Notes: a model not told the origin generated them from the letters alone. A stretch of 7,934 nucleotides of DNA from Bacillota bacterium (GCA_012727415.1 JAAYHI010000003.1:1-7934); one strand, 5' to 3'. Numbered from the stretch's first letter, positions 1 to 6,063 are shown. Program-made: numbers and translations.

Positions 1-433
1 AATTAAAAAAGAAGGCAATAATGGGAACCTGGAGGGCGGAAAGAGTAGCCAGGAGCAAGGTGTCCCCGCTGCCGATTTCCAGGGCGCCGCTGAACCAGAT
101 GATGAAGAAGCCGGCAATCACGGCCAGGACAAAGGCAAAGGAGATTTTGAACCAGATGTACCAGTGCACTGAAATGGGGGAAATCTGGATGGAGTCCAGG
201 ACCTGGTCGTCCCGGTCATCCAGGAGGGAGAAGCCGCCCATGGCCCCGTAGGCAAAGCCGCAGAAGAGGGCAAAGAGCATAGCAGCTATGCCGACGGTGT
301 TACCGCCGATGATCCCCCGGTCCAAGAGAATCCTCCCGATGATGCCGATAGCCAAGGGATAGAGCAGCATGAGCAAGGTCATTCTTTCCCGGAGCAGGTT
401 TTTAAATTCATGCTTAATCATGGTAATGAGCAT
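1..433 (-). CDS. ABC-2 type permease, second subunit (partial, runs off left edge)
   Basis: This reading frame is open from an ATG at 433-431 to the window edge and gives 144 residues; the C-terminal part is outside. It starts 2 bases after the stop of the upstream permease, with a GGGGGTG ribosome binding site inside that gene's end. The product begins with an amphipathic, basic segment (IKHEFKNLLRERMT). Hydrophobic helices follow at about 19-37, 46-66, 93-114 and 125-143. Between the second and third is a polar loop, SLLDDRDDQVLDSIQISPIS (about 69-88). This resembles the cytoplasmic coupling segment of ABC-2 permeases, where an acidic stretch precedes an SIQISP/LLVTP-like motif. It probably forms a heterodimeric membrane channel with the preceding permease, as in drug-export systems of the Rv2686c/Rv2687c type; the substrate is unknown. 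The matching ATPase gene is reduced to a remnant, so the transporter may be inactive or may borrow another ATPase. The family call is from hydropathy and motif, not a search. Confidence 0.8.
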   Translation of the reverse strand, partial: MLITMIKHEFKNLLRERMTLLMLLYPLAIGIIGRILLDRGIIGGNTVGIAAMLFALFCGFAYGAMGGFSLLDDRDDQVLDSIQISPISVHWYIWFKISFAFVLAVIAGFFIIWFSGALEIGSGDTLLLATLSALQVPIIAFFFN

Positions 434-435
434 AA

Positions 436-1161
436 CTACACCCCCGTTTCCCGCATGGCGTAATCATTGAAGCGGGGTTTAATGATGTATTTATAGAGAG
501 CCAGGGAAAGGGCAGCCAAGTAGGCAATGCCGAAGATAATTTTCCACAGGTCCACGGTGGCAAAGCTGGCCTTGAGAATGGTGCCGGCGGCGTCGGGGGG
601 CAGGATGAGGAAGAACCGGGAGACCTTTTCCCCTATGACTCCCAAATCTGCCAAGACGGTGGGCAACATCAGCATTATTACATAGAGCATGAAGTTGACC
701 AGCAGTGAAGTGAAGTTTTTGGAGAAGTAGGCAAGCCATATTGCCAGCAGGGTATGAAACACTGTAATTATTATGATGGCAGCTGTCGCCAGGGCAAAGT
801 TAAAGGTAACCCCTTTGAGGAAATACACTGCAGCCCAGAGGGCTATGATGGTTAGCAGGGAGTTGATGATGCTGACAATTATCTTGGCCAGGATATATTC
901 AGTTTCCCGGACCGGGGTGACCAGGATGGAGTTAATGGTGTGCTCCTTCTTTTCGTAAAAGAGGGTGGCTCCCACCAGGGCAACGGTCATCGCAGTGCTG
1001 TCCATGAGCAGGATTAGGGGCACAAAGGCGATAACCTCCTCGGCTTCCAGTAGCCAGGTCATCCCCACCCACAGCAAGAGCACCACCGTGGTTGCGGTGA
1101 AGAGGTTGTACTTTTTCAGCCGGTCCAGCTCGCCCCGGACCAATATTCCCAGCCTAGCCAT
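436..1161 (-). CDS. ABC-2 type transporter permease
   Basis: This is an integral membrane protein of 241 residues. Six hydrophobic helices lie at about 21-38, 43-67, 90-116, 121-146, 150-172 and 205-226. Between helices 2 and 3 is the segment FYEKKEHTINSILVTPVRE (68-86). This is the typical ABC-2 permease signature, 'YEKEEGTxxxLLVTPxR', that contacts the ATPase. The expected role is the membrane half of a small-molecule exporter, closest in feel to fluoroquinolone/multidrug ABC-2 permeases. The ATG at 1161 overlaps the stop of the ATPase remnant (ATGGCTAG, 8 bases), a relic of tight translational coupling, with GGGAG about 9 bases upstream. The next permease begins 2 bases after its stop. The gene itself looks intact, with no frameshift. 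Transcription would have to come through tetR, because I see no separate promoter in the short remnant. Substrate and activity are unknown. Confidence 0.88.
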   Translation of the reverse strand: MARLGILVRGELDRLKKYNLFTATTVVLLLWVGMTWLLEAEEVIAFVPLILLMDSTAMTVALVGATLFYEKKEHTINSILVTPVRETEYILAKIIVSIINSLLTIIALWAAVYFLKGVTFNFALATAAIIIITVFHTLLAIWLAYFSKNFTSLLVNFMLYVIMLMLPTVLADLGVIGEKVSRFFLILPPDAAGTILKASFATVDLWKIIFGIAYLAALSLALYKYIIKPRFNDYAMRETGV

Positions 1162-1267
1162 GGAGGGCCACTCCCGTCACTTTGATGAAGATGTCTTCCA
1201 GGGTGGTCTCGCCGCTGTGCAGGGTCTCGATATCCTTGGTCTTGGGGGTACTTGAACTTAAGTCCCC
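1154..1267 (-). pseudogene. C-terminal remnant of an ABC transporter ATP-binding subunit
   Basis: The reading frame between a TAA at 1270-1268 and a TAG at 1156-1154 encodes about 37 residues ending ETLHSGETTLEDIFIKVTG plus VALHG. 'TLEDIFIKVTG' is the characteristic C-terminal end of ATP-binding proteins of ABC-2 drug exporters (compare TLE(D/E)(I/V)F(L/I)xVTG in the family). Its position, overlapping the permease start, is exactly where the ATPase gene of such an operon should end. There is no start codon with a ribosome binding site, and no Walker A, signature (LSGGQ) or Walker B motif. The tetR stop is only 5 bases upstream of the remnant frame. I infer an internal deletion that removed roughly 90 percent of the gene and left the final 25 or so native codons. 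A misassembly of the source contig would give the same picture. The product is surely not a working ATPase. Confidence 0.8.
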
Positions 1268-1272
1268 TTACC

Positions 1273-1875
1273 TTAAACAATGGCAATCCCTCCTCGTAGA
1301 ATTTTCACCAACTCTTCCACCTGGGGCAGCAAGTCATCCAGATTCCCCCGGCGGATGATGGCTTTCTGAAAGTGCAGGTTTAGATTGTATAGGATTTGAA
1401 TGACCATATCGCTGTTGACATCGGGACGGATGCGTCCCAGCTTTTTGTCCCGCTCGATGAGTTCTCGGAGCCTGCCCCAGGCATTTGGAAATTGGGCAGT
1501 AAGCTTGGCGATGAATTCGCTGTCGTCGAATTCCATGAGCATCCATATTTTGGTGTATAAGGGGCGTTCCCTGGCCCAGGCCAGGATATCTTTGATCATG
1601 GCCAAATAGGCGGTGAAGAAATCCTCATTGTCCGATACCTGATGGGGCACAGCTGCGGATATTTTCTCCTTGCCAATCTCGGTAAGTACATAGAGGTAGA
1701 GGTCTTCCTTGCCGGTGAAATATTGGTAGAAGCTGCCTCGGGATATTCCGGCCTCTTTGACAATCTGGTTGATGGAGGCCTCGCTGAAGCGCCGGGAGGC
1801 AAATTCTTCAACTGCGGCGGAGAATATCCGCTTCCTCTTGGGTTCGCTGAGGTTGAAGAAAGTTTTCGTCGGCAT
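1273..1875 (-). CDS. TetR/AcrR family transcriptional regulator
   Basis: A 200-residue protein if started at ATG 1875. The N-terminal DNA-binding domain covers about residues 13-60 and includes SINQIVKEAGISRGSFYQYF, a textbook TetR helix-turn-helix followed by GKEDLYLYVL. The rest (about 65-200) is the helical ligand-binding and dimerisation domain, which is variable in the family. In-frame GTG 1884 and ATG 1881 also exist. I chose ATG 1875 because GGTGAT lies 5 bases upstream and the predicted transcript begins near 1887, too close to serve the earlier codons; MPTKTFFNL is also a common family N-terminus. The gene is divergent from the PadR gene and heads the ABC operon, so it probably represses that operon and itself, with release by an exported toxic compound (inference). 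An inverted repeat over its own -35 box supports autoregulation. The C-terminus looks complete (ELVKILRGGIAIV) although the deletion scar follows immediately. Confidence 0.92.
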   Translation of the reverse strand: MPTKTFFNLSEPKRKRIFSAAVEEFASRRFSEASINQIVKEAGISRGSFYQYFTGKEDLYLYVLTEIGKEKISAAVPHQVSDNEDFFTAYLAMIKDILAWARERPLYTKIWMLMEFDDSEFIAKLTAQFPNAWGRLRELIERDKKLGRIRPDVNSDMVIQILYNLNLHFQKAIIRRGNLDDLLPQVEELVKILRGGIAIV

Positions 1876-1893
1876 TGGCATCACCCAGTACTA

Positions 1894-1922
1894 ATACTAT
1901 CATGAGATTACGTATATGACAA
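1894..1922 (-). promoter_or_regulatory. Predicted promoter of the TetR gene
   Basis: Read on the minus strand, TTGTCA (1922-1917, five of six consensus bases) is followed after 17 bases by TAGTAT (1899-1894, four of six). The predicted start near 1887 leaves a leader of only about 12 bases before ATG 1875. The -35 box lies inside the inverted repeat at 1914-1933. Confidence 0.6.
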
Positions 1923-1933
1923 CCCTGTCATAT
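1914..1933. promoter_or_regulatory. Inverted repeat, probable TetR operator
   Basis: ATATGACA-accc-TGTCATAT is a perfect repeat with 8-bp arms and a 4-bp spacer, 20 bp in all. It sits 40-60 bp upstream of the TetR start and covers the -35 box of its promoter. Size, symmetry and place are those of TetR-family operators. That this TetR protein binds it is inferred. Confidence 0.65.
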
Positions 1934-1952
1934 GCCGAAGAAAAAATAAATT

Positions 1953-1970
1953 GTTGACAGGTGTATCAAC
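1953..1970. promoter_or_regulatory. Imperfect inverted repeat, possible second TetR site
   Basis: GTTGACA-ggtg-TATCAAC has 7-bp arms with one mismatch and the same 4-bp spacer and TGACA half-site as the repeat at 1914-1933. Centre-to-centre distance is 38 bp. It coincides with the -35 box of the PadR promoter, so occupancy would block that promoter. Part of the likeness comes from the -35 consensus itself, so this is tentative. Confidence 0.35.
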
Positions 1971-1982
1971 CCATGCTATTAT
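1954..1982 (+). promoter_or_regulatory. Predicted sigma-A promoter of the PadR-DUF2812 operon
   Basis: A perfect -35 TTGACA (1954-1959) is followed by a 17-bp spacer and TATTAT (1977-1982, five of six). The expected transcription start is near 1989, at the left edge of the palindrome at 1990-2003, leaving a leader of about 32 bases before the GTG start. Confidence 0.8.
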
Positions 1983-1989
1983 TATGTCA

Positions 1990-2003
1990 CACGATATATC
2001 GTG
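1990..2003. promoter_or_regulatory. Perfect palindrome, probable PadR operator
   Basis: CACGATATATCGTG is a perfect 14-bp palindrome. It is flanked two bases further out by TGT (1985-1987) and ACA (2006-2008), which extend the symmetry. It starts about 7 bases after the -10 box, so a bound dimer would cover the transcription start. AT-rich palindromes with ATATAT centres in front of the gene are common for autoregulated PadR proteins. Binding here is inferred. Confidence 0.7.
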
Positions 2004-2020
2004 ACACATAGTAATGTGGG

Positions 2021-2350
2021 GTGATTGTCCTGAGCAGTAAAAATGGCCCTATGACCGAAGCTATGTACTATGTCTTACTGGCTTTATGTACGCCGCTGCA
2101 CGGGTATGCCATCATGGGCGCAATCGAGGAACTGTCCCGGGGGCGGGTTGTCATGGGCCCGGGAACTTTGTATGGAATCTTAAGCAGGATGGAGAAAGAG
2201 AAGATGATTGCTCTAGAAGAGGCTGATGGGCGCAGGAAGATTTATAAGCTCACTTCTGCAGGTCGGGAAGCTCTGCGTCAGGAGTATCTGCGCCTAAAAG
2301 CCATGGTGGCTGACGGCAAAACACTTGTCGAGGAGGGAGACAATGGCTAA
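2021..2350 (+). CDS. PadR family transcriptional regulator
   Basis: A small regulator of 109 residues with a PadR winged helix-turn-helix. MTEAMYYVLLAL (11-22) and LHGYAIM (26-32) form the first helices. MGPGTLYGILSRMEKEKMI (45-63) is the recognition helix region, and RRKIYKLTSAGREAL (71-85) is the wing and the start of the C-terminal helix. It is near the minimum size for the family (short PadR-s1 type with one dimerisation helix). The GTG at 2021 gives the usual N-terminal length, but its own ribosome binding site is weak. GGGGTGAT (2018-2025) would suit a non-canonical CTG at 2030 better, so the exact start is open. The last 8 bases overlap the start of the DUF2812 gene. PadR proteins generally repress themselves and an adjacent membrane gene and respond to ligands or envelope stress. 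The palindrome over the transcription start fits this. Confidence 0.92.
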   Translation: MIVLSSKNGPMTEAMYYVLLALCTPLHGYAIMGAIEELSRGRVVMGPGTLYGILSRMEKEKMIALEEADGRRKIYKLTSAGREALRQEYLRLKAMVADGKTLVEEGDNG

Positions 2351-3479
2351 GAAAAAACGCCGAATCTGGTGGTTCCATGTTGACGAAATTGAGGAAGCCG
2401 AGACTTGGTTAGGTGATATGGCAGCTAAGGGATGGCATCTTTCTGGTTCCGATGCGATATTTGTGCATTTTACTCAGGGACAGCCTGAGACTGTTCGCTA
2501 CAGATGCGACATCTTTTCCCGCAAGGACGGGTTCGAGGAAAGAATCGATCTGTACACTCAGACGGGATGGGAGTATGTAGCCAGCGTCGGCAGCTCTCTT
2601 CACATCTTTCGGGCCCCGGCAACGGGCGCTGTTCCGGAAATTCATACTGATCCTGTTGAAATGGCGCCTACACTCAATCTGCTTCTCCGCCCGTACTATA
2701 TGTTGGGCTTGAGTGCATTGGCCATGTTTGCACTCTGTCTGATACCCCTGTTTATTTACGGGAATGTCCCTCTCGGGTTGCTGGTGTATGCTGATTATCT
2801 TTTCATTCTATCTCTGGTGCCTGCAATAAGTCTTATGATTATTGCCGGGAATGGCATTTGCAGGGTAGTGCGAAAAAGAAAAATGTTGCGGCGAGGATCG
2901 TCCTTTTCCCACAACAAGCCCTACCATTACGTCTTTTCAAGAGGGTGGGGAACGCTTTTTGTCTTGGTACTTGGCTTAGTGCTTGTTGCTGCCAATGCTG
3001 TCAACGTGTTTAGGTCAGATCACTGTTCTCCTCTTCCCCAGGGGGAGTTGCCGGTGGTGCGCCTGTCAGATATAATTTCGCATACTGAATATATTATTAT
3101 CGAGCCTGATGACTTTGAACTATTCAACGGCTGCTTTACTTCCAGCAGCCTCTTAGTGCCTTGGCAGTGGTATTCAGCTGAATTTGCCGGGCAGTTGGCA
3201 GGGGGCGGCTCAGTCTCTCGGACTTCCCTGGTCTTCTCCTCTTACCGCGCCAGAACAACGGGATTGGCTGACATTTTAGCCAGAATGCTTCCAAGTAAGT
3301 TTGAATTGCGTAAATCAGAATCCTACCCTGGGGATTTGTGGATATATCAGCATGGAAATGTACATGAGTTTATCCTTCTTAAGGACAAATATGTTTTCTA
3401 TGTCGTCTATAACGGCTTGGAGCCTGTTGAAAAATTGATTCGTTTAGTCGAGGACAAAATCGCAAGCCTCAGCAAATGA
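2343..3479 (+). CDS. DUF2812 domain membrane protein
   Basis: A 378-residue protein starting at ATG 2343, which has an ideal GAGGAGGGAG ribosome binding site inside the PadR gene and overlaps the PadR stop by 8 bases (ATGGCTAA). Residues about 6-95 match the DUF2812 pattern: a basic start, then WWFHVDEIEEAETWLGDMAAKGWHL, a YRCD strand, and GWEYVASVGSSLHIFRAP. The long motif is given in pieces because the order of key residues (E-x-WL-x-MA-x-KGWHL, then GWEYV) is the useful part. Three hydrophobic helices follow at about 119-140, 143-169 and 204-222. A basic loop between the last two (RVVRKRKMLRR, 174-184) is probably cytoplasmic. The tail, 223-378, is a soluble domain, predicted outside the membrane by the positive-inside rule, with two cysteines (about 228 and 264). 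DUF2812 proteins are nearly always encoded next to PadR regulators. Their biochemical role is not established, and I do not assign one. Confidence 0.85.
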   Translation: MAKKKRRIWWFHVDEIEEAETWLGDMAAKGWHLSGSDAIFVHFTQGQPETVRYRCDIFSRKDGFEERIDLYTQTGWEYVASVGSSLHIFRAPATGAVPEIHTDPVEMAPTLNLLLRPYYMLGLSALAMFALCLIPLFIYGNVPLGLLVYADYLFILSLVPAISLMIIAGNGICRVVRKRKMLRRGSSFSHNKPYHYVFSRGWGTLFVLVLGLVLVAANAVNVFRSDHCSPLPQGELPVVRLSDIISHTEYIIIEPDDFELFNGCFTSSSLLVPWQWYSAEFAGQLAGGGSVSRTSLVFSSYRARTTGLADILARMLPSKFELRKSESYPGDLWIYQHGNVHEFILLKDKYVFYVVYNGLEPVEKLIRLVEDKIASLSK

Positions 3480-3492
3480 TACTGCGTAATCC

Positions 3493-3518
3493 AAAAATGA
3501 GCCGCAGGGCTCATTTTT
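3493..3518. terminator. Bidirectional Rho-independent terminator
   Basis: AAAAATGAGCC-gcag-GGCTCATTTTT is a perfect 11-bp stem with a 4-base loop. Because the arms carry an A5 and a T5 run, it reads as a GC hairpin plus T-tract on both strands. It lies 13 bases after the DUF2812 stop and 46 bases after the MFS stop, so it serves both convergent genes. Confidence 0.9.
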
Positions 3519-3563
3519 ACGTTTTACAATTGGATGGCCTGTATTGGCAGGCGGGATGGTCGG

Positions 3564-4811
3564 CTAAGCGACATCTTCAATCTGCCTGGTGGCCTCATAT
3601 ACCTTGCGGTTAACGGTAGAGGGAATTGCAATGAACCCGATGATAGCCGCCATTGAAATTGCTGTAAACAGCACTACAGTCCGTCTGTATCCCAGCAAAT
3701 CTCCCACGGAACCTACGCCAAGCTGGAAAATGATCACCGTAAAGCTGGTAGCCACGTTAAAGATTGCATTTACCTTTGCCCGCATGTCCCGGGGAAGATA
3801 GGACTGAACGCTGGATTCCCGCAAAGTGTAGGAGGTTATTCCCAGAACGCCGCAGATAAATCTGTTGACAATCATCAGGGGGTAGGGCAAGTATAATAAG
3901 AGGATATCAAAAGTCTCATAGGTGAAATAGACAAATTTCGTGATGCCGAAGCGTTTTTCCGGCTTGATTTTTACTTTGTATTGCACAAGACCGCCCAGCA
4001 TCCGTCCCAGGGTCTCTGCTGTGCGCAAGAAGGCCAGCATTGCCACAGTCAAAAACTGTACCGATTGGAAGTAGGCCTGGACCATTAGCTGCACGCCGGT
4101 GGCCACACCGTTGGTGATGGCCATATATGAATAGATGTTTTGCAATCCCTTTTCTTTACGAAGGTATGACAATCCCGCTTTGCAGTCTGCCAAGTACTCC
4201 TTCCAGTGCAAGACACCGGTTTTCTTTTGGAAGCCCTGATTGCTGATAAACAGCTCAAAGGTTGCGGCGACAAATGTTAGAAAACCAATCATGATCAAGA
4301 GCAGGTGCATGGGCATGACTTTATAGAGCCATGCCGCTACCGGGCTCATTACCATTATCACTGTCGGATAAATAGAAGAAGAAACGGCATAACCTTGTTG
4401 TTCAAAGCCGACGGGGATTAAGTCCGGATACCAGGCGATGTATGTCAGCTGATAGATGGTTCCGATAATGCCTGCAATGAAGGTGAAAGCAACAAACAGA
4501 TGGTAGTTGAACCCTGTTTTTGAGACAATCAATGCTACTAGCAAAAAAAATGCTCCAGTCAGATAGTCCAGGGTGACGATAATCTTTTTTTTGTTTCCCC
4601 GGTCAATCAGGGGGGCAATGAAAAGAGGCAAGATAAAATTAGGCAGCATGCCGCTAACAAACATGATTGCCGAGAGAAATGCAGATTGGGTCTGATCAAA
4701 GACCATGAGGCTGAAAGGCAGTGAAATGGTTTGCCCTGCAATAGCGGAAATTACAGTGCCAATAGTGATAAGGGTAAAATCTTTAGACCAGACATTTGTT
4801 CGTTTCATCAC
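3564..4811 (-). CDS. Major facilitator superfamily transporter, probable efflux
   Basis: A 415-residue polytopic protein with about twelve hydrophobic helices in two halves joined by a basic cytoplasmic loop (about 190-228). The MFS loop 2-3 motif is visible as APLIDRGNKKKII (66-78), including the D-R-G core. A weaker equivalent, GDLLGYRRTVV (370-380), lies in the second half. The general look is that of the MefA/enterobactin-exporter-like branch (MFS_3), which pumps macrolides, siderophores or other small molecules outward using the proton gradient; the substrate cannot be told. GAGGTGA in front suits GTG 4811 (spacing 6 from its end), with ATG 4808 as an equally possible start. It is convergent with the PadR operon and shares its terminator. 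It has no regulator of its own in the window, so it appears to be a single-gene unit. Confidence 0.85.
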   Translation of the reverse strand: MMKRTNVWSKDFTLITIGTVISAIAGQTISLPFSLMVFDQTQSAFLSAIMFVSGMLPNFILPLFIAPLIDRGNKKKIIVTLDYLTGAFFLLVALIVSKTGFNYHLFVAFTFIAGIIGTIYQLTYIAWYPDLIPVGFEQQGYAVSSSIYPTVIMVMSPVAAWLYKVMPMHLLLIMIGFLTFVAATFELFISNQGFQKKTGVLHWKEYLADCKAGLSYLRKEKGLQNIYSYMAITNGVATGVQLMVQAYFQSVQFLTVAMLAFLRTAETLGRMLGGLVQYKVKIKPEKRFGITKFVYFTYETFDILLLYLPYPLMIVNRFICGVLGITSYTLRESSVQSYLPRDMRAKVNAIFNVATSFTVIIFQLGVGSVGDLLGYRRTVVLFTAISMAAIIGFIAIPSTVNRKVYEATRQIEDVA

Positions 4812-5141
4812 TGAAAGTCACCTCGAAGGGGCTAGTGGTGTTGACAAGACACATGAGTATATTTTATCATGTCTGCCCAGGAAATACAGCCGTTTGGTGA
4901 AAAATGCCAATCCAGGTCTTTCCCTGGCCGTCTGCCGGCAGCAGATAAGTTTGCGGCCAAGGAAGCAGCAGAACCGTCCCCGCGCTTCCTAAGGTGGACA
5001 TCAAAGGGGGCGGTCCCCCACCAGAAGGCGGTCGGGGAAATCTATGTTGCCTTTAGCCTGTGGTTCCGAGGCAAGGACTGCAAACCCCTTGCTCTCAACC
5101 CTTTAAGCTTTATTACGGGTTCTTTATATTCCCTAAGAAAA
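4812..5141. other. Gene-poor intergenic region with GC-rich inverted repeats
   Basis: About 330 bases between the MFS start and the xth terminator. The plus-strand open frames here have no plausible ribosome binding sites or recognisable protein features. Visible structure includes CTGCCGGCAG (4932-4941, palindrome) and AGGAAGC/GCTTCCT arms (4960-4966 and 4984-4990) enclosing GAACCGTCCCC. There is also GGGGG-cggt-CCCCC (5006-5019), then GGCGGTCGGGG. The GAACCGTCCCC string recalls dispersed repeats in some clostridial genomes, but this is memory, not a search. No transposase, tRNA or riboswitch was recognised. Confidence 0.4.
4856..4869 (-). promoter_or_regulatory. Possible promoter elements of the MFS gene
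   Basis: On the minus strand TGATAAAAT (4869-4861) reads as an extended -10 element (TGn plus TAAAAT). It runs straight into TATACT (4861-4856), a second good -10 box. No clear -35 accompanies either. The leader to the start codon would be about 40-45 bases. Confidence 0.35.
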
Positions 5142-5161
5142 CAGCCAGCTTTTGCTGGCTG
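5142..5161 (-). terminator. Rho-independent terminator of xth
   Basis: CAGCCAGC-aaaa-GCTGGCTG, read on the minus strand, is a perfect 8-bp GC-rich stem with a tetraloop. It is followed directly by TTTTCTT and begins 3 bases after the xth stop codon. Confidence 0.88.
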
Positions 5162-5164
5162 AAA

Positions 5165-5920
5165 CTATTTCTTCAGTTCCAAGGTCACAGGGCAGTGGTC
5201 GCTGCCCATTACATCTGCAAGGATGCCGGCATCGTGCAGGGAATCCTGGAGTCTGTCGGAAACCAGGAAATAGTCGATGCGCCAGCCGACGTTGCGTTCC
5301 CGGGCATTGCTGAAATAGGACCACCAGGTGTAAGCGTCCTTCTTGTCTGGGTAGAAGTGCCGGAAGGTATCGGTAAAGCCTTGGGCCAGCAGTTCTGTCA
5401 TTTTAGCCCGCTCTTCATCGGTAAAACCTGCGCTTTTCCTGTTGGAGGCAGGGTTTTTTATATCTATTTCCTTGTGGGCGACATTGAGGTCGCCGCAGAT
5501 TATTACGGGTTTCCCGGAGTCCAGTTCCTTTAAATAGTCCCTGAAGGCATCTTCCCATTCCATTCTGTAAGCCAGCCGGGCCAAACCGCGCTGAGAATTG
5601 GGAGTGTAAACATTGACCAGGAAAAAGTCTTCAAATTCCAGGGTTATCACTCGCCCCTCCTGGTCGTGTTCCTGCTTGCCAATGCCATATTGAACTGACA
5701 GGGGGGTGTGGCGGGTAAAGACGGCAGTGCCTGAGTATCCTTTCTTGGCCGCATAATTCCAATACTGCCGGTAGCCCTCCAGGTCCAGGTCTATCTGGCC
5801 CTCCTGGAGTTTTATTTCTTGTATACAGAAGATATCACTGTCGGCTTCCCGGAAGAAGTCGAGAAAACCCTTGTTAATGCAGGCCCGCAGCCCGTTGACA
5901 TTCCATGATACCAGCTTCAT
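5165..5920 (-). CDS. xth: Exodeoxyribonuclease III
   Basis: A 251-residue endonuclease/exonuclease/phosphatase-fold enzyme of the Xth/ExoA family. It cuts abasic sites in duplex DNA 5' to the lesion and degrades 3' ends, feeding base excision repair in the cytoplasm with Mg2+. All active-site motifs are present: WNVNGLRA with N7, IQEIKL with E35 (metal), VNVYTPNS with Y105, GDLNVAH with D144 and N146, GWRIDYFLVS with D216, and GSDHCPV with D241 and H242. Length is normal for the family. ATG 5920 is preferred because AGGAGGTG lies 6 bases ahead; the GTG at 5929 overlaps that ribosome binding site. The gene stands alone, with its own promoter and terminator, divergent from the ATP-grasp gene. 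Nothing unusual is seen. Confidence 0.97.
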   Translation of the reverse strand: MKLVSWNVNGLRACINKGFLDFFREADSDIFCIQEIKLQEGQIDLDLEGYRQYWNYAAKKGYSGTAVFTRHTPLSVQYGIGKQEHDQEGRVITLEFEDFFLVNVYTPNSQRGLARLAYRMEWEDAFRDYLKELDSGKPVIICGDLNVAHKEIDIKNPASNRKSAGFTDEERAKMTELLAQGFTDTFRHFYPDKKDAYTWWSYFSNARERNVGWRIDYFLVSDRLQDSLHDAGILADVMGSDHCPVTLELKK

Positions 5921-5951
5921 CAGTTCCACCTCCTAGCTTGTCCTATTCAGC

Positions 5952-5981
5952 ATTATAACATTTCCCCAAAGGGTCGACCAA
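5952..5981 (-). promoter_or_regulatory. Predicted promoter of xth
   Basis: On the minus strand TGTTATAAT (5960-5952) is an extended -10 with a perfect TATAAT. A weak -35 (TTGGTC, 5981-5976) stands 18 bases upstream. The start of transcription would fall near 5945, just ahead of the AGGAGGTG site. Confidence 0.65.
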
Positions 5982-6063
5982 TTGCGGAAGGCCCAGGGCC
6001 ATCAAAACCGGGCTTATTAATGGTGCCTTGGACTGTAGCTCTTTGCCCAAATGTCAGCGGGCA

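Noticed and set aside
965..1255. Plus-strand open frame opposite the permease start and ATPase remnant
   Set aside because: It is antisense to a well-supported permease, its composition is that of a complement of hydrophobic codons, and it has no ribosome binding site.
1245..1267. GGGGACTT...AAGTACCCC stem at the deletion scar as a terminator of tetR
   Set aside because: The stem needs a bulged base and is not followed by a T-run on the minus strand; it may be only a chance symmetry at the junction.
2325..2342. Upstream TTG start for the DUF2812 protein
   Set aside because: The ideal GAGGAGGGAG site lies after this codon and points to ATG 2343; the extra residues (MSRRET) are the ribosome binding site read as protein.
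4869..5162. Plus-strand frame of 97 codons in the intergenic region
   Set aside because: There is no ribosome binding site and no recognisable domain, it runs through hairpins and the xth terminator, and its codon use is unlike the neighbouring genes.
5060..5533. Plus-strand frame of 157 codons
   Set aside because: It lies mostly antisense to the clearly coding xth gene and has no initiation signal.
5921..5929. GTG start of xth three codons upstream of the chosen ATG
   Set aside because: The GTG is part of the AGGAGGTG ribosome binding site that serves ATG 5920, and the family N-terminus is MKLxSWNVNG.
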